A DNA stretch of 64,000 nt from Jatrophihabitans telluris (lineage in GTDB: Bacteria; Actinomycetota; Actinomycetes; Mycobacteriales; Jatrophihabitantaceae), in NCBI RefSeq assembly GCF_023516435.1, contig NZ_CP097332.1, positions 2,914,001-2,978,000 on the forward strand, given 5' to 3'. Positions within the stretch are counted from its first letter, which is position 1. Each line of letters starts with the position of its first letter. Under the pieces are notes generated by a model, which was not told the DNA's origin, did not search any database, and was given only the letters and a program-made list of their open reading frames with translations. This document shows, piece by piece, positions 1-6,387 of this stretch. The position numbers and the translations under genes were made by a program.

Positions 1-1
1 G

Positions 2-520
2 GAGAAACTGTCGGACTGGCTGGACTTCACCGACCGCACGACCTGCATCATCTTCGCCGACGGCGCCGGTGCCGCCGTGATCACCGCCAGCGACGAGATC
101 GGCATCGGCCCGGTGGTGTGGGGCTCGGACGGTGCCAACGCCACCGCCATCTCGACCCGTCCCGAAACGCATGCGCTCATCCAGGACGGCCAGACGGTCT
201 ACCGGTGGGCTACGTCCACCGTCGGCGGGGTCGCCTTGGAGGCCTGCGAACGCGCCGGGGTCAGGCCGGACGAGCTGGCCGCCTTCGTGCCGCATCAAGC
301 CAATCTGCGGATCATCGACATGGTGGCCAAGAAGCTCGGCGCCACCAACGCCGCCATCGCCCGGGACATCGTCACCTCCGGCAACACGTCCTCGGCCTCG
401 ATCCCGATCGCCTGGTCGAAGATGCTGGAACGCGGCGAGATCCCGTCCGGCCGCCCTGTTCTCATCGTCGGGTTCGGGGCCGGGCTCACCTACGCCGGGC
501 AGGTCGTGCTCTCGCCCTGA
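2..520 (+). CDS. fabH: 3-oxoacyl-ACP synthase III (KAS III), C-terminal part
   Basis: The reading frame is open from the window edge, so the 5' end and the catalytic Cys region lie outside. The visible part has the FabH signature: a DGAGAAVI strand near the edge, then FVPHQANLRI with the active-site His and SGNTSSASIP with the active-site Asn, ending in the GFGAGLTYAG strand typical of the family. The enzyme condenses an acyl-CoA starter with malonyl-ACP to begin type II fatty acid synthesis in the cytoplasm. It is followed in the same direction by acpP and fabF, the usual actinobacterial FAS-II order (fabD would be expected upstream). Confidence 0.95.
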   Translation, partial: EKLSDWLDFTDRTTCIIFADGAGAAVITASDEIGIGPVVWGSDGANATAISTRPETHALIQDGQTVYRWATSTVGGVALEACERAGVRPDELAAFVPHQANLRIIDMVAKKLGATNAAIARDIVTSGNTSSASIPIAWSKMLERGEIPSGRPVLIVGFGAGLTYAGQVVLSP

Positions 521-666
521 GTCCGTTCGCTTCCTCGCGGCGCGCCGGTCGAGGAGTCCGCTGGTGAGACGGTGACCCGGCAAGGAAGAATCGCACCACG
601 TCCGATCCGACCCGGATCGGAACGCACATCACGGACCTGCGAGTCCGAGCAGAGAGGTAGACAGCT

Positions 667-912
667 GTGGCATCAAACGAGGAGATCCTGGCCGGCATGG
701 CCGAGATCCTGAACGAGGTGGCCGATGTGGCGCCCGAGGACGTGACGGTGGAGAAGTCGTTCACCGACGACCTGGACGTCGACTCGCTGTCCATGGTCGA
801 GGTGGCCATGGCCGCCGAGGAGAAGTTCGGCGTCAAGATCCCCGACGAGGAACTGCCGAAGCTCAAGACCGTCGGCGACGCCGTGTCCTACATCCAGGCC
901 AACCCGGCCTGA
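667..912 (+). CDS. acpP: Acyl carrier protein
   Basis: An 81-residue acidic protein with the phosphopantetheine attachment motif DLDVDSLSMVE, Ser40 being the modified residue. Length and the four-helix pattern fit AcpP. The start is GTG at 667, with AGAGAGGTAG just upstream as ribosome binding site. It carries growing acyl chains for the flanking condensing enzymes FabH and FabF. About 145 bases separate it from fabH and 59 from fabF, and no hairpin is seen in either gap, so the three are probably co-transcribed. Confidence 0.97.
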   Translation: MASNEEILAGMAEILNEVADVAPEDVTVEKSFTDDLDVDSLSMVEVAMAAEEKFGVKIPDEELPKLKTVGDAVSYIQANPA

Positions 913-971
913 CCGGAACCTGAGGTCCACCGCACGACAGACGATCGACCCCGAGCGAAGAGGAAGCAGAC

Positions 972-2225
972 ATGACCGAGAACCAGACGAACACCAACGA
1001 CCCGGTGGTGGTGACGGGGCTCGGAGTGACCACTCCGCTCGGGGGCGACGTTGCGACTTTCTGGGCGAACCTGCTCGCCGGCAAGTCTGGAATCACCGCG
1101 CTGACCGAGGACTGGGCCGAGCCGCTCGCGGTCCGGATCGGCGGTCGTATGGCGGTCGACCCAGCGACCGTCCTTCCCCGGGTGCAGGCCCGCCGGATGG
1201 ACCGCTCGGAACAGGCGGCCCTCGTCGCCGCCGCACAGGCCTGGGAGGATGCCGGTTTCAAGGGCACCTCTGAGGAGAACGACATCGATCCGTCCCGGGT
1301 GGCCGTCGTCATCGGCACCGGCATCGGTGGCGTGACCAGCCTGATGGAGCAGCACGACATCATTCTGGCCAAGGGACCGTCCCGGGTGTCTCCGCTGATG
1401 ATCCCGATGAACATGCCCAACGGCCCCGCCGCGTACGTCGGTCTGGCCGTCGGCGCCCGCGCGGGTGTCCACACCCCGGTCAGCGCCTGCGCCTCCGGCG
1501 CCGAGGCGGTCGCCTACGGCCTGGACCTGATTCAGCTCGGGCGCGCCGACATCGTGGTGGTCGGCGGCACTGAGGCGTGTATCCACCCGCTGACCATTTC
1601 CGGCTTCGCCCAGATGCGCGCGATGTCCACCCGCAACGACGACCCGGAGCGGGCGTCGCGTCCCTATGACAAGAACCGCGACGGTTTCGTGCTCGGCGAG
1701 GGTGCCGGTGTTCTGGTCCTGGAGCGGCTGTCCTCGGCGAAATCCCGCGGCCGTGAGCCCTACGCGGTGCTCGGCGGCGCGGCGATGACCGCCGATTCCT
1801 ACGACATCGTGCAGCCCGATCCCGACGGCAACGGCCAGGCCCGAGCGGCCCGGATCGCCATCGAGCGCTCGGGTATCGCGAAGTCAGACATCGTCCATGT
1901 GAACGCGCACGCGACGTCCACCCCGCTGGGTGACATGGCCGAGGCCAGGTGGATCGCGAAGTTGCTGGGCGATCAGACGATCGTTTCGGCCACGAAGTCG
2001 ATGACCGGACACCTGCTCGGTGCAGCCGGGGCCATCGAGTCGGTGGCCACTGTCCTGGCGGTCGCCAACGACGTGATTCCCCCGACGATCAACCTCGACG
2101 ATCCGGACGACGATCTGGTCATCGACGTGCCCCGCGAACCGCGGCACACGACCGTCACCGCCGCGATCAACGATTCCTTCGGTTTCGGAGGCCACAACGC
2201 CTCGCTGGTGTTCCACAAGCTCTGA
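972..2225 (+). CDS. fabF: 3-oxoacyl-ACP synthase II (KAS II)
   Basis: A 417-residue thiolase-fold elongating condensing enzyme. The Cys-His-His triad is visible: Cys173 in VSACASGAEA, the first His in VNAHATSTPLGD and the second in SMTGHLLGAAG. The C-terminal glycine-rich strand SFGFGGHN is intact. It elongates acyl-ACP with malonyl-ACP. ATG at 972 is preceded by GAAGAGGAAG. The stop codon (2223-2225) lies inside the first unit of a 32-bp tandem repeat, so the coding region runs directly into the array. The next gene (DUF3145) is convergent. Confidence 0.96.
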   Translation: MTENQTNTNDPVVVTGLGVTTPLGGDVATFWANLLAGKSGITALTEDWAEPLAVRIGGRMAVDPATVLPRVQARRMDRSEQAALVAAAQAWEDAGFKGTSEENDIDPSRVAVVIGTGIGGVTSLMEQHDIILAKGPSRVSPLMIPMNMPNGPAAYVGLAVGARAGVHTPVSACASGAEAVAYGLDLIQLGRADIVVVGGTEACIHPLTISGFAQMRAMSTRNDDPERASRPYDKNRDGFVLGEGAGVLVLERLSSAKSRGREPYAVLGGAAMTADSYDIVQPDPDGNGQARAARIAIERSGIAKSDIVHVNAHATSTPLGDMAEARWIAKLLGDQTIVSATKSMTGHLLGAAGAIESVATVLAVANDVIPPTINLDDPDDDLVIDVPREPRHTTVTAAINDSFGFGGHNASLVFHKL

Positions 2226-2444
2226 CGTTGAGGTTGCCCTCGTTGCTCGTCCTCTGACGTTGAGGTTGCCCTCGTTGCTCGTCCTCTGACGTTGAGGTTG
2301 CCCTCGTTGCTCGTCCTCTGACGTTGAGGTTGCCCTCGTTGTTCGTCCTCTGACGTTGAGGTTGCCCTCGTTGCTCGTCCTCTGACGTTGAGGTTGCCCT
2401 CGTTGTTCGTCCTCTGACGTTGAGGTTGCCCTCGTTGCTTGTCA
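2221..2444 (+). repeat. 32-bp tandem repeat array A, seven copies
   Basis: Seven head-to-tail units begin at 2221, 2253, 2285, 2317, 2349, 2381 and 2413, each exactly 32 bases. The core CGTTGAGGTTGCCCTCGTTG is invariant; the linker differs only by C/T changes (GCTCGTC, GTTCGTC or GCTTGTC). The array fills the whole gap between the convergent fabF and DUF3145 genes and contributes sequence to both stop codons. Because 32 is not a multiple of three, the array cycles through the reading frames and is not a protein repeat. On the strand shown, GAGG-TTGC-CCTC inside each core can form a small hairpin. Confidence 0.97.
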
Positions 2445-2954
2445 GACGACTTTGTGGAAGAGAGTGACCGGGGAATTGTCGCCGGCTGTTCGGTAGGCCT
2501 CGAGTTCGGCGTCCCAGGACGACCCGAGCAGCTCGTGCAGGCCGTGGGCGTACTCCTCCGTGGACCGAGCTCTCGCCAGCAAACCGCGCAGCCTCTCCTC
2601 GCTCACGACGATGTCGCCGTTGGCTGACACTGCGCTGCGATGAAAACCACGCCCTGGGACGTAGGCCAGCCGTTCCCCGTCGGTGCTGTTGGTGCCGTTC
2701 TCCGTGACCTCGAACCGGAGCATCGGCCATGCTCGCAGCGACGCGGCCAGCCGCGCTGCCATGCCGACCGGGCCTACCCAGCTTGCTTCGGCGCGCAACT
2801 GTCCGGGCGCCGCGGGTTGCGCGGTCCACTCAAGCTTGCAGGGACGACCTAGTACGCCGGCCAGCGCCCACTCCACGTGGGGCCCGATGGCCGACGGGCA
2901 GGCGTGGATGAACACCACACCGGTTGTCGATGCAGCCACACCGGCAGCAGACAT
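2442..2954 (-). CDS. DUF3145 family protein
   Basis: A 170-residue protein matching the actinobacterial DUF3145 family in length and features: the opening strand GVVFIHACPSAIGPHVEWAL, a central RFEVTENGT segment and the conserved end segment LGSSWDAELEAYRTAGDNSPVTLFHKVV. Its function is not known; its frequent place next to fabF suggests a link to fatty acid synthesis, but that is association only. ATG at 2954 is chosen over a Met five codons upstream because the family begins close to this point. Both flanks carry 32-bp repeat arrays, A at its 3' end and B upstream. Confidence 0.85.
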   Translation of the reverse strand: MSAAGVAASTTGVVFIHACPSAIGPHVEWALAGVLGRPCKLEWTAQPAAPGQLRAEASWVGPVGMAARLAASLRAWPMLRFEVTENGTNSTDGERLAYVPGRGFHRSAVSANGDIVVSEERLRGLLARARSTEEYAHGLHELLGSSWDAELEAYRTAGDNSPVTLFHKVV

Positions 2955-3124
2955 CGCGCACCTCCGCAACTTCGTCTGGCAACGTCTTCCCCAAGCGGTG
3001 CCCGACGATCACTCGTGCGGTGATACGTACGTGAACATTGTGGCCCATGAGGTACGTCAAAAGCTAGCCGAGCGCTTCACCTGATGATCATTTCTGCGGA
3101 GACTGCCCGAGAAGCGGACAAAAT

Positions 3125-3340
3125 GGGCAACCTCAACGCTCCGCGGCGCGCAACAAGGGCAACCTCAACGGCCAGCGGCGCGCAACAAGGGCAACCTCAA
3201 CGGCCAACGGCGCGCAACAAGGGCAACCTCAACGCCCCGCGGCGCGCAACAAGGGCAACCTCAACGCTCCGCGGCGCGCAACAAGGGCAACCTCAACGCT
3301 CCGCGGCGCGCAACAAGGGCAACCTCAACGCTCCGGGCGG
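3125..3340 (-). repeat. 32-bp tandem repeat array B, about seven copies
   Basis: Units start at 3125, 3157, 3189, 3221, 3253, 3285 and 3317 (last one partial). Read on the minus strand the core is CGTTGAGGTTGCCCTTGTTG, one base different from array A, followed by a GCGCGCC-type linker ending GCGGAG, GCGGGG or GCTGGC. The array starts four bases after the DUF5302 stop codon in that gene's direction of transcription. It occupies most of the 389-base gene-free stretch 2955-3343. The rest (2955-3124) should hold the DUF3145 promoter; it is less GC-rich around 3035-3125 but I could not fix -35/-10 elements. Confidence 0.96.
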
Positions 3341-3343
3341 GGA

Positions 3344-3571
3344 TCAGCCGCCGCTCTTGCGCCGGAACTGGCGCTTGGCTCCCACGGGTCCGTGCGCCTC
3401 GTGAATCTTCGACGAGGCGGGCCCGGTCGATCCGACGCCGTCGGCATGCTGCTGTTGCTTACGGGCCAGCGCCTCGCGGAACGCCGCCTTCGGGTCCGTT
3501 CCCGCCTCGGACGTACCGGAGTCGGTGTCGGTCACGTCGGCTGCATCCGCTGTCTTCTCGTCCTTGGCCAT
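3344..3571 (-). CDS. DUF5302 family small basic protein
   Basis: A 75-residue protein with an acidic, disordered N-terminal half (ATG at 3571, MAKDEKTAD) and a conserved basic C-terminal half containing FREALARKQQQHADG and ending HGPVGAKRQFRRKSGG. This tail is the hallmark of the DUF5302 proteins of actinobacteria. No catalytic residues or membrane segments are visible. Its role is unknown; a basic Arg/Lys-rich tail could bind nucleic acid, which is only a guess. It is divergent from purU and is followed four bases later by repeat array B. Confidence 0.8.
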   Translation of the reverse strand: MAKDEKTADAADVTDTDSGTSEAGTDPKAAFREALARKQQQHADGVGSTGPASSKIHEAHGPVGAKRQFRRKSGG

Positions 3572-3690
3572 GCAGCCACCCTGGCACGTTCCGTCCGGCG
3601 TGGCGAGTCCTTTCGACCGGCAACCTAGGATTCGCAGCGAACGGCTACACCGACTCTGCACCGACCGCACCGAGCACGAGGAGCCGCCGG

Positions 3691-4536
3691 GTGAACCACC
3701 ACGTTCTGACCTTGGCCTGTCACGACCAGGTCGGCATCGTCCACGCCGTGACCGGCTACCTCGCGGCGCACGATTGCAACATCGTCGACTCCCAGCAGTT
3801 CGGGGACCCGGACGCCGCGCGGTTCTTCATGCGAGTTCACTTCACCTCGGAATACCTCGACAACACCGATCTGCGGATCGGGTTCGAGGCCACGGCCCAT
3901 CGGTTCGCGATGGAGTGGCAGATTCACGACACCGCCGTCAAGCCCCGGGCCATGATCCTCGTGTCGAAGTTCGGGCACTGTCTCAACGATCTGCTCTACC
4001 GCGGACAGATCGGAGCGCTACCCGCCGAGATCTGCGCGATCGTGTCGAACCATCGCGACTTCGAGTCACTGGCCAATGCCTACGACGTGCCCTTCCACTA
4101 CCTGCCGGTGAGTCCGGAGACCAAGGCTGAACAGGAGAAAGCGATCCTCGAGCTCGTCGAGGCCGAGCACGTCGACTTCGTGGTGCTGGCGCGGTACATG
4201 CAGGTGTTGTCGGACGAGCTCTGCCGGGCCCTGAGCGGGCGGGTGATCAACATTCACCACTCGTTCCTGCCGAGTTTCAAAGGCGCCCGCCCTTACCTGC
4301 AAGCCTATGACCGCGGCGTGAAGGTCATCGGCGCCACCGCCCATTACGTCACCGCCGATCTGGACGAGGGTCCGATCATCGAGCAGGAGATCGCCCGGGT
4401 CGACCACTCCTACTCCCCCGCCCGACTTGCCGCGGTCGGCCGGGACGTCGAGTCGCTGGCGCTGTCCCGCGCCGTGCACGCTCACGCCGAACACCGGGTC
4501 CTGCTCAACGGCAGCAAGACGGTCGTCTTCCGGTGA
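3691..4536 (+). CDS. purU: Formyltetrahydrofolate deformylase
   Basis: A 281-residue protein with an N-terminal ACT domain (about residues 3-80, beginning VLTLACHDQVGIV) and a C-terminal formyl-transferase fold. The catalytic region INIHHSFLPSFKGARPY provides the Asn and His, and the TADLDEGPIIEQ segment the Asp. It hydrolyses 10-formyl-THF to THF and formate, balancing one-carbon pools and supplying formate for purine synthesis. GTG at 3691 follows the GAGGAGCC ribosome binding site. The dehydrogenase-like gene at 6388 also carries a folate-binding GcvT domain, so a one-carbon theme in this cluster is plausible. Confidence 0.95.
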   Translation: MNHHVLTLACHDQVGIVHAVTGYLAAHDCNIVDSQQFGDPDAARFFMRVHFTSEYLDNTDLRIGFEATAHRFAMEWQIHDTAVKPRAMILVSKFGHCLNDLLYRGQIGALPAEICAIVSNHRDFESLANAYDVPFHYLPVSPETKAEQEKAILELVEAEHVDFVVLARYMQVLSDELCRALSGRVINIHHSFLPSFKGARPYLQAYDRGVKVIGATAHYVTADLDEGPIIEQEIARVDHSYSPARLAAVGRDVESLALSRAVHAHAEHRVLLNGSKTVVFR

Positions 4537-4558
4537 ACCAGCCAAGGGGCCGACGCAG

Positions 4559-6214
4559 ATGAGCCTTGAGCGGCAGGCCAGAAGTGCCCTGACACGCGCA
4601 GGCGCGGAGGTGTTGGCCGCCGCGACCCTGGTTCGAGCGGGCGCCGTCGGCGTGGACCGTCCCTCGCGCATCATCCGTTCACTGCAGGGACTGCTGAACT
4701 ACGGGCCGGCGGGGGCCGCCCTGGTCCTGGCCGCACAACGCCATCCCGACCGGGTGGCGATCGTCGACGAGCGCGGCCCGCTGACCTTCGCCGAGCTGGA
4801 TCGTCACTGCAGCGCGTTGGCGAACGCTCTTATCAGCAAAGGCTTTCGCAGCGGGGACACCATCGGGGTGCTGTGCCGCAATCACCGCGGGATCGTCGAG
4901 GTCCTCGGCGCCACGGCGAAACTGGGCGCCCGGGTGCTGTTACTCAACACCGACTTTTCCGGACCGCAATTGGCCGACGTGTGCGAGCGCGAGTCCGTGG
5001 CGCTGTTGATCGCCGACGAGGAGTTCCGCGCGGTCCTGGCCACGACACAGCCCCGGTTGGGACACGTCCTGGCCTGGGTCGACGAGCCCACGGGCGGGCG
5101 CGCCCTCCCGCCCGGGCGGATCGACTCCGTCGACGGCCTCATCGCCACGTCGTCATCGGCCCCACCTGATCGTCCGCAGCGCAAGCAACAGATCGTGCTG
5201 CTGACCAGCGGGACCACGGGAACGCCGAAGGGTGCGCCTCGCGAGCTGGGCAGCTCGTTGGTGATCCCGGGCGGCCTGCTCTCCCGGATTCCGCTGCGGG
5301 CAGCGCGTACCGTGCTGATCGCCGCGCCGGTGTTCCACGCGTGGGGACTGTTGTCGACGATGATCGCGGCCTCACTCGGTAACACGCTCATCCTGCGGCG
5401 CCGTTTCGACCCGGCCCAAGCCCTGGACGACCTCGCCGAGCACCGCTGCGACACCTTGGTGACCGTGCCGATCCTGCTCTCCCGCATCCTGGCCCAGCGA
5501 TCGGCGCTCGTCGGCGAAGGCGATCTCTCGGCGCTGCGCATCATTGCCGTTTCCGGTTCGGCCCTGTCACCGGAGCTGGCCCGCCGGACCCGCGAGGTGT
5601 TCGGCGACGTGCTCTACAACCTGTATGGGTCCACCGAGGTGGCCTACGCCGCCATCGCCACGCCGGCCGATCTGCGGGCCGCCCCCGGCTGTGTCGGAAA
5701 GGCCCCGATCGGTACCACGATCCGGCTGCTGGACGAGCACGGACGATCCGTCGCCCGGGGACAGACGGGTCGGATCTTCGTGGGGAACCTGATCCAGTTC
5801 GGCGGATACACCGGCGGTGGCACCAAGGAGCAACAGTCCGGGCTGATGGCGACCGGCGATGTCGGGCACTTCGACGAGGACGGGCGCCTGTTCGTCGATG
5901 GCCGCGACGACGACATGATCGTCTCCGGCGGGGAGAACGTGTTCCCCGCCGAGATCGAGGATCTGCTCACCGCTCATCCGGGGCTCGCCGAGGCGGCCGT
6001 GCTCGGCGTGCCCGATCCCGACTTCGGACACCGCCTGCGTGCGTACGTGGTGCGTGCGGACCGGGCATCCTCGAGCCCGGACGCTGAAGCGGTCCAGGAC
6101 TACGTCAGGCAGAACCTCGCTCGGTTCAAGGTGCCACGCGACGTGATCTTCATCGAGGCCATGCCCCGCAACCCGGCGGGCAAGATCGTCAAACGTGAGT
6201 TGCCTGAGCCTTGA
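4559..6214 (+). CDS. Long-chain fatty acyl-CoA synthetase (FadD/ANL superfamily)
   Basis: A 551-residue adenylate-forming enzyme. Visible motifs are the P-loop LLTSGTTGTPKG, the A5-type YGSTEVA, the A8 hinge DGRDDDMIVSGGENVFP and the C-terminal GKIVKREL with the catalytic Lys. The N-terminal part (NYGPAGAALVLAAQRHPDRVAIVDERG...CRNHRGIVEVLGATAKLGA) resembles mycobacterial FadD12-like synthetases. It activates a carboxylic acid, probably a fatty acid, to acyl-AMP and then acyl-CoA. ATG at 4559 is preferred because upstream in-frame codons overlap purU; only 22 bases separate the two genes, suggesting an operon. The exact chain length accepted cannot be read from the sequence. Confidence 0.9.
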   Translation: MSLERQARSALTRAGAEVLAAATLVRAGAVGVDRPSRIIRSLQGLLNYGPAGAALVLAAQRHPDRVAIVDERGPLTFAELDRHCSALANALISKGFRSGDTIGVLCRNHRGIVEVLGATAKLGARVLLLNTDFSGPQLADVCERESVALLIADEEFRAVLATTQPRLGHVLAWVDEPTGGRALPPGRIDSVDGLIATSSSAPPDRPQRKQQIVLLTSGTTGTPKGAPRELGSSLVIPGGLLSRIPLRAARTVLIAAPVFHAWGLLSTMIAASLGNTLILRRRFDPAQALDDLAEHRCDTLVTVPILLSRILAQRSALVGEGDLSALRIIAVSGSALSPELARRTREVFGDVLYNLYGSTEVAYAAIATPADLRAAPGCVGKAPIGTTIRLLDEHGRSVARGQTGRIFVGNLIQFGGYTGGGTKEQQSGLMATGDVGHFDEDGRLFVDGRDDDMIVSGGENVFPAEIEDLLTAHPGLAEAAVLGVPDPDFGHRLRAYVVRADRASSSPDAEAVQDYVRQNLARFKVPRDVIFIEAMPRNPAGKIVKRELPEP

Positions 6215-6267
6215 CGCGTTCGGGTCTAGACCTTTAACGCCGTGGCGTGATCGAATGACGTCGGCGG

Positions 6268-6357
6268 CGCTGCGGCGGCCCTGCTCCGGCCCGGCGGCGG
6301 GCCTGCTCCGGTGCTGCGGCGGGCCTGCTCCGGCCCGGCGGCGCGCCTGCGCCGAGA
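6268..6357. repeat. 22-bp GC-rich tandem repeat, four degenerate copies
   Basis: In the 173-base gap between the acyl-CoA synthetase and the FAD-dehydrogenase, the string CCTGCTCCGG recurs at 6280, 6302 and 6324, with a diverged copy at 6346, i.e. exactly every 22 bases. The rest of each unit is GGCGGCG-rich. The 22-bp period is close to two helical turns. No start codon with a ribosome binding site lies within it. It could be a slippage product in the promoter or leader of the next gene. Confidence 0.8.
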
Positions 6358-6387
6358 AGCACCGGCCGACGAGGAACGGGGGCGCCC

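Noticed and set aside
2167-2829. Protein frame with repeated RATSTSEDEQRGQPQRQ units across array A
   Set aside because: It is an artefact of reading a 32-bp DNA repeat through; the period is not a multiple of three and the frame overlaps two real genes antisense.
2221-3340. CRISPR array from short regular repeats
   Set aside because: Linkers are nearly identical within a locus and only 12 bases long, there are no unique spacers, no leader, and no cas genes.
3084-3404. Protein frame across array B (GNLNAPRRATRATST units)
   Set aside because: Same artefact of the 32-bp repeat; no ribosome binding site or family.
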